In this document: positions 14,998-24,013 of the stretch, piece after piece
Position numbering within the stretch: the stretch's first letter is position 1
Layout of the letters: each line of letters begins with the position of its first letter
Made by a program: the position numbers and the translations under genes
NCBI RefSeq assembly: GCF_000720455.1
Contig: NZ_JOAK01000014.1
Span: 1 to 64,000, forward strand
Direction of reading: 5' to 3'
Source of the DNA: Streptomyces virginiae
Lineage (GTDB): Bacteria; Actinomycetota; Actinomycetes; Streptomycetales; Streptomycetaceae
Length of the DNA stretch: 64,000 bases
Notes under the pieces: model-generated
What the model saw: the letters and a program-made list of their open reading frames with translations, nothing else
The model's database searches: none
What the model was told of the DNA's origin: nothing

Positions 14998-15352
14998 GCT
15001 CGAACACCAGCTCCCGGCGATTCCGCCAACTCTGCCCGGGGGTACGCCCGGTGGACTAGATTGAGCGGCGCCGACCGGATTCGGCGCGCTTCGGCGCGGC
15101 CGGCACGATCCGGAACCGGCAAGGGTGGTACGGGTTCGGCTGCTTGTGGGGAACAGGCGGTCGGGCCGGGGGGCGGCATACGCGATTCACGCAGAACATC
15201 GGTTGTGGGGGGCCATCACCGTCGAGCAGGTCACGCACGGGACGCGCAGGCGTCCGGCGTGCCCCTCGGCGACGGCGTTCTCCTCCACCACACGCGTCCC
15301 GGCCATGGGTTGTCGACACGCCAGTCGGCGTGCGCGGAAGGAAGGGAACGCT
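14998..15352. other. Divergent intergenic region before the rightward polysaccharide operon
   Basis: This 355-bp gap carries no credible gene. It must contain the promoter of the rightward operon and of the leftward GT. GGAAC-type boxes occur near 15110 and 15150 and could be -35 elements of ECF (SigE-like) promoters, but no convincing paired -10 was seen. GGAAGGAAGGGA at 15337-15346 is the ribosome site of the first gene. Confidence 0.5.
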
Positions 15353-16477
15353 GTGAAGGACACCTCCAAGGACGGCGCGCAGAGCGCCGAACGGACCGTC
15401 GGGCAGAGCGCCGCAATCTCCGGCCGGGGGTCCGCGGCGCCCTTAGGCATCGCGGTGGTCGGAGCGGGCTACTGGGGCCCCAATCTCGTCCGCAACTTCC
15501 AGTCCAGTCCGCAGTACCGGCTGCGGTACCTCTGCGACCTGGACCTCGACCGGGCCCGGCAGGTGCTCGGCCGTTACTCGACGGTGCAGCCGACCTCCGA
15601 CTACGCGGCGGTCCTCGCCGACCCGTCCGTGCAGGCGGTCGCCGTGGCCACCCCGGCCGGGACGCACCTGGACGTCGCACTGGCCGCCCTGCGCGCCGGC
15701 AAGCACGTCCTCGTGGAGAAGCCGCTCGCCGCCACGTACGAGGACGGGATGCGGCTGGTCGCGGAGGCCGAGAAGCGCGGTCTCACCCTGATGTGCGACC
15801 ACACCTACTGCTACACCCCGGCGGTGCGCCGGATCCGGGAGATGGTCCGCTCCGGCGAACTGGGCGAGATCCACTTCGTCGACTCGGTACGCATCAACCT
15901 GGGGCTCGTCCAGAAGGACGTCGACGTCCTGTGGGACCTCGCCCCCCACGACCTGTCGGTCCTCGACTTCATCCTCCCCGACCACGTGCAGCCGGTGGCC
16001 GTGGCCGCGACCGGCGCCGACCCGATCGGGGCCGGCCAGTCCTGCGTGGCCTACCTGACCCTCCAGCTGAACACCGGCGCCATCGCGCACGTGCACGTCA
16101 ACTGGCTCTCCCCGACGAAGGTCCGCACCACCATGGTCGGCGGCTCCAAGCGCACCCTGGTCTGGGACGACCTCAACCCCACCCAGCGCGTCTCGGTGTT
16201 CGACCGGGGCGTGGAGCTGAGCGCCCCGCAGGAGATCGGCGCCGACGAGCGCCGCGACATGCTCGTCTCCTACCGGTCGGGTGACATGGTGGCGCCCGCG
16301 ATCGGCGAGAAGGAAGCGCTGCGCAGCATGGTCGAGGAGTTCGCCGACGCCATCAGGACGGGGCGGCCGCCGCTGACCGACGGCCGGGCGGGCCTGAAGG
16401 TGCTGGACATCCTCGAAGCGGCCTCCAGGAGCCTGGAGTTCCGGGGTGCGGTCGTCGGACTGCGCACCGGGCGCTGA
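15353..16477 (+). CDS. Gfo/Idh/MocA sugar-nucleotide oxidoreductase (WbpB-like role)
   Basis: A 374-aa NAD-dependent enzyme with the Rossmann motif GIAVVGAGYWGPN (about 32-44), VAVATPAGTH, and the family EKP motif (HVLVEKPLA, about 121). GTG 15353 follows a strong ribosome site; the frame is open further upstream but looks non-coding. With a DegT aminotransferase and hexapeptide acetyltransferases nearby, its likely reaction is oxidation of C3 of a UDP-HexNAc(A), as in WbpB. Leu31 is a TTA codon (15443-15445), so the whole coupled operon may depend on bldA tRNA. First gene of a seven-gene operon. Confidence 0.85.
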   Translation: MKDTSKDGAQSAERTVGQSAAISGRGSAAPLGIAVVGAGYWGPNLVRNFQSSPQYRLRYLCDLDLDRARQVLGRYSTVQPTSDYAAVLADPSVQAVAVATPAGTHLDVALAALRAGKHVLVEKPLAATYEDGMRLVAEAEKRGLTLMCDHTYCYTPAVRRIREMVRSGELGEIHFVDSVRINLGLVQKDVDVLWDLAPHDLSVLDFILPDHVQPVAVAATGADPIGAGQSCVAYLTLQLNTGAIAHVHVNWLSPTKVRTTMVGGSKRTLVWDDLNPTQRVSVFDRGVELSAPQEIGADERRDMLVSYRSGDMVAPAIGEKEALRSMVEEFADAIRTGRPPLTDGRAGLKVLDILEAASRSLEFRGAVVGLRTGR

Positions 16478-16564
16478 CCGCTCGCGGTCCGATCCCGGTC
16501 CTCATCCGGACCTTTCGCATTCCGTCACACGCAGGACCACGACCGATCCAGTGGGAGCAGGGCG

Positions 16565-17560
16565 TTGAGCAGCAGCGTACGAGGCAAGAAGATTCTGGTC
16601 ACCGGCGGAGCGGGCACCATCGGCTCGCACGTGGTGGACCAGCTGGTGGACAACGGGGCACGCGAGATCGTGGTGCTCGACAACTTCGTGCGGGGGCGGA
16701 CCGCCAACCTGGCCCGCGCCCTGCCGAGCGGCGTCGTCGAGGTCGTCGAGGGCGACATCCGCGACGTGGCGGCGGTGCGCAAGGTGACGGAGGGCGCCGA
16801 CCTGGTCTTCCACCTGGCCGCCATCCGGATCACCCAGTGCGCGGAGGAGCCGCGGCTGGCGAACGAGGTGATGGTGGACGGCACGTTCAACGTGCTGGAG
16901 GCGGCGGCCGCCGCCGGAGTGGGCAAGGTGATCGCCTCGTCCTCGGCCTCGGTCTACGGGCTGGCCGAGCAGTTCCCGACGACCGAGCGCCACCACCCGT
17001 ACAACAACGACACGTTCTACGGTGCGGCGAAGGCCTTCAACGAGGGGATGCTGCGCAGCTTCCACTCGATGTACGGGCTCGACTACGTCGCCCTGCGCTA
17101 CTTCAACGTGTACGGGCCGCGCATGGACATCCACGGGCTCTACACCGAGGTGCTCATCCGCTGGATGGAGCGCATAGCCTCGGGCGAGCCGCCGCTGATC
17201 CTCGGCGACGGCCTGCAGACCATGGACTTCGTCGACGTGCGCGACATCGCCCGCGCCAACCTGCTGGCCGCCGAATCGGACCTGACCGACGAGGTGTTCA
17301 ACGTCGCGAGCGGGACCGAGACGAGCCTGCTGGAGCTGGCGAACGGCCTGCTGGAGGCCATGGGCGCGGACGGCCTGGTGCCCGAGCACGGCCCGGCCCG
17401 CGCCGTGAACGGAGTGACCCGCCGCCTCGCGGACACCGCGCGGGCCTCGGAGGGCCTCGGCTTCACCGCCGGGATCGACCTGCGCACCGGCCTGCGGGAC
17501 CTGGTGGACTGGTGGCGCGCCGAGCGCGCCGCCGACGCGGCCGCGGAGGCGGGCCGATGA
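16565..17560 (+). CDS. NAD-dependent epimerase/dehydratase (extended SDR)
   Basis: A 331-aa protein with TGGAGTIGSH at 14-23, a conserved Ser in SSSASVYG and the catalytic YxxxK as YGAAK near 157, plus RYFNVYGPRM. These are hallmarks of UDP-sugar 4-epimerases and 4,6-dehydratases. The start is TTG at 16565, 8 nt after GGGAG; no better ATG/GTG exists. Product sugar cannot be assigned, but coupling to a PLP aminotransferase (ATGA overlap at 17557) suggests it supplies a keto or epimerised NDP-sugar to that enzyme. Confidence 0.85.
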   Translation: MSSSVRGKKILVTGGAGTIGSHVVDQLVDNGAREIVVLDNFVRGRTANLARALPSGVVEVVEGDIRDVAAVRKVTEGADLVFHLAAIRITQCAEEPRLANEVMVDGTFNVLEAAAAAGVGKVIASSSASVYGLAEQFPTTERHHPYNNDTFYGAAKAFNEGMLRSFHSMYGLDYVALRYFNVYGPRMDIHGLYTEVLIRWMERIASGEPPLILGDGLQTMDFVDVRDIARANLLAAESDLTDEVFNVASGTETSLLELANGLLEAMGADGLVPEHGPARAVNGVTRRLADTARASEGLGFTAGIDLRTGLRDLVDWWRAERAADAAAEAGR

Positions 17561-18717
17561 CCGCCCCCGACCCGGCCGCCGCACCGGCCCGGATCCCCGT
17601 GATGGTGCCCTGGCTGGGCGAGGAGGAGGCGAAGGCCGCGGCCGACGCGGTGCTCTCCGGCTGGGTCGCCCAGGGCCCCCGGGTCGCCGAGTTCGAACGG
17701 GCCTTCGCGGAGCGGGTGGGGGCCGAGCACGGCATCGCCGTCAGTTCGTGCACCACCGCCCTGCACCTGGCCCTCGTCGCGCTGGACCTCGGTCCGGGGG
17801 ACGAGGTGATCGTCCCGTCCCTGTCGTTCATCGCCACCGCCAACGCCGTGCGCTACGTCGGCGCGCGGCCGGTGTTCGCCGACGTCGAGGAGGCCACCGG
17901 CAATCTGACCCCGGCCACCGTGGACGCGGTCCGCACCCCCCGGACGAAGGCGGTGCTCGCCGTCCACCAGGGCGGGGTGCCCGCGGACGTGCACGCGCTG
18001 CGCGCGGCGTGCGCCGGGTGGGACGTCGCGCTGGTGGAGGACGCCGCGTGCGGCATCGGCGCGACGGTCGGCGGGAAGTCCGTCGGCCACGGGGCGCTCC
18101 TCGCCGCCTGGTCCTTCCACCCCCGCAAGGTGATCACCACCGGCGAGGGCGGCATGGTGACGACGGACGACGCGCAGTGGGCGCAGCGGCTGCGCCGGCT
18201 GCGCGAGCACGGCATGAACGTGTCCGCCGCGCAGCGTCACGCGAGCAGCAAGCCGATCGCCGAGAGCTACCTGGAGGTCGGCTACAACTACCGGATGACC
18301 GACATCCAGGCCGCGGTCGGCCTGGTGCAGCTCGGCAGGCTGGACGAGATCGTCGCCCGGCGGCGCGCGCTCGCCGCCCGGTACGCGCAGCTGCTGCGGG
18401 AGGTCCCGGGCGTGCGCCCGGTCCGCGATCCCGCCCACGGGCAGGGCAACTTCCAGTCGTACTGGGTGCTGCTGGCCGAGGACTTCCCCGTCGGGCGGGA
18501 CGAGCTGCTCGCGGTGCTCTCCGAGGCCGGGATCTCGGCCCGGCGCGGGATCATGGCCTCGCACCTGGAGCCGGCGTACGAGGGCCACGGCGCGGACGCG
18601 CTGCCGGTGACCGAGCGGATCAGCCGCGACTCGCTGATCCTCCCGCTGTTCCACACCATGACCGAGGCCCAGCAGGACCGGGTGGTGGCCGTGCTGCGGG
18701 AACGGGCGGGCGGATGA
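17557..18717 (+). CDS. DegT/DnrJ/EryC1 aminotransferase (perosamine-synthase-like)
   Basis: The 386-aa PLP enzyme shows SSCTTALHLAL, VEDAACGIGA and the PLP-Lys motif SFHPRKVITTGEGG (Lys about 192), the pattern of GDP-perosamine/4-amino-sugar synthases. ATGA overlap with the preceding epimerase and with the following acetyltransferase indicates tight coupling. The set epimerase, aminotransferase and N-acetyltransferase resembles a 4-acetamido sugar branch distinct from the WbpE-like enzyme two genes on. Confidence 0.88.
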   Translation: MTAPDPAAAPARIPVMVPWLGEEEAKAAADAVLSGWVAQGPRVAEFERAFAERVGAEHGIAVSSCTTALHLALVALDLGPGDEVIVPSLSFIATANAVRYVGARPVFADVEEATGNLTPATVDAVRTPRTKAVLAVHQGGVPADVHALRAACAGWDVALVEDAACGIGATVGGKSVGHGALLAAWSFHPRKVITTGEGGMVTTDDAQWAQRLRRLREHGMNVSAAQRHASSKPIAESYLEVGYNYRMTDIQAAVGLVQLGRLDEIVARRRALAARYAQLLREVPGVRPVRDPAHGQGNFQSYWVLLAEDFPVGRDELLAVLSEAGISARRGIMASHLEPAYEGHGADALPVTERISRDSLILPLFHTMTEAQQDRVVAVLRERAGG

Positions 18718-19568
18718 GCGCTCCGGTGACCGAGGACCTGCTGATCGTCGGCGCGGGCGGGTTCGCGCGGGAGACCGCGCAGGCCGTACGGGACGTGGCC
18801 GCGGCCGACGTGGCGCGCGGCCGTCCTGCCCGGTGGCGGCCGGCCGGGCACCTCGACGACGATCCGGCGCTGCACGGCCGGGAGGTCGACGGGGTCCCGG
18901 TGCTGGGCGGCTGCGAGCTGGTCCACGAGCTGCCGGCCGCCCGGGTGGTGGTCTGCGTGGGCAGTCCGCGCGACTACGCCGTACGGGCCCGCCTGGTGCG
19001 GCGCCTGGGGCTGCCGGTGGACCGGTACGCGACGGTGGTGCACCCGACGGCGGCGGTGTCGGCGTCCTCGGTGCTCGGCGCGGGTTCGGTGCTGCTCGCG
19101 CACTGCGTGCTGACGGCCGCCGTCCGGGTCGGGTCCCACGTGGCGGTCATGCCGCAGGTGGTCCTCACGCACGACGACACGGTCGAGGACTTCGCCACGC
19201 TCGCCTCGGGCGTCCGCCTGGGCGGCGGGGTGCGGGTGGGGCGCGGCGCGTACGTGGGGGCCGGGGCGCTGGTCCGGGAGTACGCCACGATCGGCGCCTG
19301 GTCGCTGACCGGCATGGGCAGCACGGTCCTCGCGGACGTTCCCGCCGGGGAGGTGTGGGCCGGCAGCCCGGCCCGCCCGCTGCGGCCGGCGGGGGCCACG
19401 GCCCTCGCCGAACTGGCCCGCGCGGCGGGGGTACCCGGTGGGTCCGCCGCCGGCGGACCCGCGCAGGACGCGCCGGTGCCCGCCCAGGCGGCGGCGCACG
19501 GCACGCAAGAGGGCACCGGCCCGGACGGCCCGCGGCCTCAGACACGGATGGAGAGTCCCGTCGTATGA
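18714..19568 (+). CDS. NeuD/PglD-type sugar acetyltransferase
   Basis: A 284-aa protein. The N-terminal Rossmann-like part (LLIVGAGGFARETAQ, VVVCVGSPRDY) is followed by left-handed beta-helix hexapeptide repeats from about 100 to 215 (VHPTAAVSASSVLGAGSVLLAH, HVAVMPQVVLTHDD). This two-domain build is typical of NeuD/PglD, which N- or O-acetylate amino sugars from acetyl-CoA. The C-terminal 50 residues are Ala/Gly/Pro-rich and probably disordered. Coupled to genes on both sides by ATGA overlaps; the likely substrate is the product of the preceding aminotransferase. Confidence 0.83.
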   Translation: MSAPVTEDLLIVGAGGFARETAQAVRDVAAADVARGRPARWRPAGHLDDDPALHGREVDGVPVLGGCELVHELPAARVVVCVGSPRDYAVRARLVRRLGLPVDRYATVVHPTAAVSASSVLGAGSVLLAHCVLTAAVRVGSHVAVMPQVVLTHDDTVEDFATLASGVRLGGGVRVGRGAYVGAGALVREYATIGAWSLTGMGSTVLADVPAGEVWAGSPARPLRPAGATALAELARAAGVPGGSAAGGPAQDAPVPAQAAAHGTQEGTGPDGPRPQTRMESPVV

Positions 19569-20680
19569 ACCAGATACCGCTCGTCGACCTGAAGGCCGCG
19601 CACGCCGAGGTCGCCGAGGAATTAAGGGCCGGTTTCGACCGGGTGCTCGCCGACACGGCCTTCATCGGGGGCGCCGAGGTCCGCGCCTTCGAGAGCGAGT
19701 ACGCCGACTTCGCCGGGGTCCGGCACTGCGTGGGGGTCGCCAACGGCACCGACGCCCTCGAACTGGCGCTGCGCGCGAGCGGGGTCGGCGTGGGCGACGA
19801 GGTGGTGCTGCCCGCCAACACCTTCATCGCCACCGCGGGCGCCGTCGCCCGGATCGGTGCCCGGCCGGTGCTGGTCGACTGCCTGCCCGACACCCTCCTG
19901 ATGGATCCGCAGGCCGCGCTGGACGCGGTCGGTCCTGCCACCCGCGCGGTGGTGCCCGTCCACCTGTACGGGCAGTGCGCGGACGCCGCGGAGCTGGCGG
20001 GCCGGCTTCCGTCGCACGTGAAGGTCGTCGAGGACGCGGCGCAGAGCCAGGGCGCGACCCGGGACGGCCGCTCCCCCGGCAGCGGGGGCATCGCCGCGAC
20101 CAGCTTCTACCCGGGCAAGAACCTCGGGGCGTACGGGGACGCGGGCGCGGTGGTGACCGACGACCAGGAGAGCGCCGACCTGGTCCGGGCGCTCGCCAAC
20201 CACGGCGGTGTCGCCAAGTACCGTCACGACGTGGCCGGTTTCAACAGCCGGCTGGACGGTCTGCAGGCCGTGGTCCTGCGGGCGAAGCTGGCCCGGCTGG
20301 CGGAGGGGAACGCGGCCCGCCGGGCCGCCGCCGCCCGCTACGACGGACTGCTGGGCGAGCTAGCCGCCGCCGGCCGGGTCATCCTGCCGGTCACCGGGGC
20401 CGGCAACGTCCACGTCTGGCACCTGTACGTCGTACGGGTCAGCGGAGCCGACCGCGACACCGTGGTCGGCAAGCTCAACGCGGAGGGGATCGGCGCGGGC
20501 GTGCACTATCCGGCCCCGGTCCACCTCACTCCGGCCTTCGCCCACCTCGGTCACGGGCGCGGGGCCTTCCCGCACGCCGAGCGGGCAGCGGACGTGATGC
20601 TCTCCCTGCCCCTCTTCCCGCAGATCACCGCCGCCCAGCAGGAGCGGGTCGTGGACACGCTCTCCGGCGCCCTGCGCTGA
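19565..20680 (+). CDS. DegT aminotransferase, WbpE/FdtB-like, with a TTA codon
   Basis: The 371-aa PLP enzyme has VANGTDALELAL, VEDAAQSQGA and the Lys motif SFYPGKNLGAYGDAGA (Lys about 185), the form seen in WbpE, DesV and FdtB, which aminate C3 keto sugars. It would complement the Gfo/Idh enzyme at the head of this operon: oxidation at C3, then transamination. Leu20 is TTA (19622-19624), the second bldA-type codon in this operon. The start overlaps the upstream stop. Confidence 0.88.
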   Translation: MNQIPLVDLKAAHAEVAEELRAGFDRVLADTAFIGGAEVRAFESEYADFAGVRHCVGVANGTDALELALRASGVGVGDEVVLPANTFIATAGAVARIGARPVLVDCLPDTLLMDPQAALDAVGPATRAVVPVHLYGQCADAAELAGRLPSHVKVVEDAAQSQGATRDGRSPGSGGIAATSFYPGKNLGAYGDAGAVVTDDQESADLVRALANHGGVAKYRHDVAGFNSRLDGLQAVVLRAKLARLAEGNAARRAAAARYDGLLGELAAAGRVILPVTGAGNVHVWHLYVVRVSGADRDTVVGKLNAEGIGAGVHYPAPVHLTPAFAHLGHGRGAFPHAERAADVMLSLPLFPQITAAQQERVVDTLSGALR

Positions 20681-20710
20681 CCACGTGCCGACGTACACAA
20701 TGAGGTCCAG

Positions 20711-23700
20711 ATGAACAAACGGACAAAGTTGCTCCGTTACGGTCTCTTCACCGTGGTGGCGGCCCTGATGGCCACGGCCCTGCCTCCGGCCTCCGTGGCC
20801 GCGGCGGCCGATCCCTGCGGTCCCACGACGAACGCGATCGTCTGCGAGAACTCCAAGCCGGGCACCCCGATGGAGGAGTGGTTCGCGCCGAGCGCGTACG
20901 GCGACATCAAGGGATTCCCGGCCCAGACGAGCGTCCAGGCCGGCGACACCCTGCAGTTCAAGATCCAGTCGCCGACGCCGTACAAGGTGTCGGTGTACCG
21001 CCTCGGCCACTACGGCGGCACCGGGGCCCGGCTGATGTCGACCGCGGCGCAGGCCGCCCAGACGTACCCGGCGAACTTCGCGCCCGGCGGGAACCCGGCC
21101 GCCTGCACCACCAAGGCCTCCACCGGCCTGGTCGACTGCGGCAACTGGCCCGTCACCGCGACGTGGTCCGTGCCGGCCGACGCCGTCTCCGGCCTCTACG
21201 TCGCCAACTTCGACCAGGCGGACGGCAACGGCGTGATGCCGTACCCGTTCGTCGTCCGCAAGGACTCCAGCCACTCCGACATCGTCGTGCAGACCAGCGA
21301 CCAGACCTGGCAGGCGTACAACAACTACGGCGGCCAGGACCTCTACGACGGTGGTGGGCCCGCGCCCGACGGGCGGGCGTACGAGGTCAGTTACAACCGG
21401 CCCATGGACATCGGCGGGGACAACGGGATCTACGGTTCCGAGTTCCAGATGGTGGCGTGGCTGGAGCGCAACGGCTACGACGTGAGCTACATGTCGGGGA
21501 TCGACATGTCGGTGCGCGGCGCGACCCTGATGCCGAACCACAAGGTCTTCATGTCCTCCGGGCACGACGAGTACTGGACCCAGGACCAGTTCACCAACGC
21601 CCTCAACGCGCGCCGGGCCGGGCAGCACCAGACGTACTTCGCGGGCAACGAGATCTTCTGGAAGACCCGGCTCGCCCCGAGCATCGACGGCGCGAACACC
21701 GCCAACCGGACGCTGGTCTCGTACAAGGAGACCAAGCTGTCCTTCCCCCAGCCCAACGGCATCCCCGACCCGAGCGGGATCTGGACGGGGACCTTCATGG
21801 ACCCGGCCGGCGCCACGAACGGCCGGCCCTTCCAGCCGCAGAACCAGCTGACCGGCTCGATGTTCAGCGTCAACGGCTACCGCAGCGACGCGATCACCGT
21901 GCCGGGCACCTTCGCCAAGCAGCGGCTGTGGCGCAACACCTCCGTCGCGAACCTCACCCCCTCGCAGACCGCCACGTTCCCGCAGGGCACGCTCGGCTAC
22001 GAGTGGGACAGCGACGTGGAGAACGCCAGCCGTCCGGCCGGGCAGATCCAGATGTCGTCCACGACGGTCGACATCGAGGACGGCAAGCTGCTGAAGGACT
22101 ACGGCAACACCTACGGCAACGGCACCGCGAAGCACAGCCTGGTGGCGTTCCGCGACCAGACCTCGCACGCGCTGGTGTTCGGCGCGGGCACGGTGCAGTG
22201 GTCCTGGGGCCTGACCAACATGCCCACCTCCAACCCGGACGACACCGTGGTCACCGCCGACAAGCGGATGCAGCAGGCCACGGTGAACGTGTTCGCCGAC
22301 ATGGGCGTCCAGCCCAAGTCCCTGCAGAGCGACCTGGTCGCCTCGACCGCCTCCACGGACGCGGTGGGCCCCGGCATCAGCGTGACCAGCCCGGCGGCGA
22401 ACGCCACCGTGCCGGCCCTGCGGCCGGTGACCGTCACCGGTACGGCGACCGACACCGGCGGCGGCGTGGTGGCCCGCGTCGAGGTGTCCACCGACGGCGG
22501 CACCACCTGGAAGGCGACCACCGGCCTGGCGAGCTGGAGCTACACGTGGACGCCGACCACCCCGGGTCCCGTGCAGATCAAGGTGCGCGCGGTCGACGAC
22601 AGCGTCAACATCGGCGCGACCACCACGGTCCCGCTGACCGTCGGGCCGCAGCAGTGCCCCTGCACCGTGTGGCCCGCCGCGGCCGTGCCCGGCACCGTCA
22701 ACGCCGGTGACGGCAGCGCCGTCGAACTCGGCGTGAAGATCCGTTCCTCGGTGGCCGGCTCGATCACCGGCGTCCGGTTCTACAAGTCCCCCGCCAACAC
22801 CGGTACCCACACCGGCAGCCTGTGGAGCAGCACCGGCCAGCGCCTGGCCACGGGCACCTTCACCAACGAGACGGCGTCCGGCTGGCAGCAGCTGAACTTC
22901 TCCAGCCCGGTGCCGATCAAGCCGAACACCACCTACGTCGCCTCCTACTTCGCCCCGAACGGCGGCTACTCCTTCGACAACACCTTCGCCACCGCCGACG
23001 CGGGCCTGGCCCCGCTCACGGCCCTGAAGAACGGAACCGACGGCGGCAACGGCGTCTACCGCTACAGCGGCACGGGCGGGTTCCCGAACAAGGCCTCGAC
23101 CGGCAGCAACTACTGGGTGGACGCGGTGCTGGACACCTCCGGCGCCAGCACGACCCCGCCCACCGTCACCGGTACCTCCCCGCAGTCGGCCGCGACCGGC
23201 ACCCAGATCACGGCGGCGGTGACGGCCACCTTCAGCACCGCCGTCGACGCGGAGACGCTCACCTTCACCGTGAAGGACGCGGGCGGCGCCACCGTCCCGG
23301 GCACCAAGGTCCTCGGCGCGTCGAACAGCGCCACCTTCACCCCGTCCTCCGAGCTGGCCCTGAACACCACGTACACGGCGTCCGTCCAGGTCTCCGACCT
23401 GTGGGGCAACGCCATGACCGCGCCGGTCGCGTGGAACTTCACGACCAGCGCGAGCCCTCCGGCGGTGAACTGCCCGTGCACCCTGTGGAACGGCACGGCG
23501 ACGCCGAGCACCGCCAACGTGGGCGACGACGCCAACTCGGTGGAGCTGGGCACCCGCTTCCAGTCGGCGGTGAACGGCTACATCACCGGTGTCACCTTCT
23601 ACAAGGGCCCCGGTAACACCGGCACCCACACGGGCAGCCTGTGGTCCGCCTCCGGCACCCTGCTGGCCACCGGGACCTTCGGCAGCGAGACCCTGTCCGG

Positions 23701-24013
23701 CTGGCAGCAGCTGCAGTTCGCGACGCCCGTGCCGATCACGGCGGGCACCACGTACGTGGCCTCCTACCACGCACCGAACGGCAACTACTCCGTCGACGGG
23801 GGCTACTTCTTCGGCGCCCACCGCTCCTACCCGCTGGTGGCCCCGGCCGACGCGCCGGGGAGCGCCAACGGGCTCTACAAGTACGGCTCCGCCACCGTCT
23901 TCCCGTCGAACACCTACGGTTCGGTGAACTACTGGGTCGGTCCCGTCTTCACCACGACCCCGCCGAACTCCCTGCAGTCCACGGACGGTTCCACGGAGGT
24001 GTCCGGCCAGTGA
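20711..24013 (+). CDS. Large secreted protein: N,N-dimethylformamidase-like domain, Ig-like folds and two DUF4082 modules
   Basis: The 1100-aa product has a signal peptide (MNKRTKLLRYGLFTVVAALMA..., cut near residue 33). Residues about 40-540 match the N,N-dimethylformamidase large-subunit-like region, with FMSSGHDEYWT and GNEIFW. An Ig-like domain (about 555-645), a DUF4082 module (650-810), a second Ig-like domain (815-910) and a second DUF4082 module (920-1080) follow. The modules are clear duplicates, sharing NTGTHTGSLWS, SGWQQL and TTYVASY. A carbohydrate-binding or polymer-modifying extracellular role fits its place in the polysaccharide operon; amidase activity is not shown. It overlaps the next gene by 4 nt. 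Confidence 0.85.
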   Translation: MNKRTKLLRYGLFTVVAALMATALPPASVAAAADPCGPTTNAIVCENSKPGTPMEEWFAPSAYGDIKGFPAQTSVQAGDTLQFKIQSPTPYKVSVYRLGHYGGTGARLMSTAAQAAQTYPANFAPGGNPAACTTKASTGLVDCGNWPVTATWSVPADAVSGLYVANFDQADGNGVMPYPFVVRKDSSHSDIVVQTSDQTWQAYNNYGGQDLYDGGGPAPDGRAYEVSYNRPMDIGGDNGIYGSEFQMVAWLERNGYDVSYMSGIDMSVRGATLMPNHKVFMSSGHDEYWTQDQFTNALNARRAGQHQTYFAGNEIFWKTRLAPSIDGANTANRTLVSYKETKLSFPQPNGIPDPSGIWTGTFMDPAGATNGRPFQPQNQLTGSMFSVNGYRSDAITVPGTFAKQRLWRNTSVANLTPSQTATFPQGTLGYEWDSDVENASRPAGQIQMSSTTVDIEDGKLLKDYGNTYGNGTAKHSLVAFRDQTSHALVFGAGTVQWSWGLTNMPTSNPDDTVVTADKRMQQATVNVFADMGVQPKSLQSDLVASTASTDAVGPGISVTSPAANATVPALRPVTVTGTATDTGGGVVARVEVSTDGGTTWKATTGLASWSYTWTPTTPGPVQIKVRAVDDSVNIGATTTVPLTVGPQQCPCTVWPAAAVPGTVNAGDGSAVELGVKIRSSVAGSITGVRFYKSPANTGTHTGSLWSSTGQRLATGTFTNETASGWQQLNFSSPVPIKPNTTYVASYFAPNGGYSFDNTFATADAGLAPLTALKNGTDGGNGVYRYSGTGGFPNKASTGSNYWVDAVLDTSGASTTPPTVTGTSPQSAATGTQITAAVTATFSTAVDAETLTFTVKDAGGATVPGTKVLGASNSATFTPSSELALNTTYTASVQVSDLWGNAMTAPVAWNFTTSASPPAVNCPCTLWNGTATPSTANVGDDANSVELGTRFQSAVNGYITGVTFYKGPGNTGTHTGSLWSASGTLLATGTFGSETLSGWQQLQFATPVPITAGTTYVASYHAPNGNYSVDGGYFFGAHRSYPLVAPADAPGSANGLYKYGSATVFPSNTYGSVNYWVGPVFTTTPPNSLQSTDGSTEVSGQ

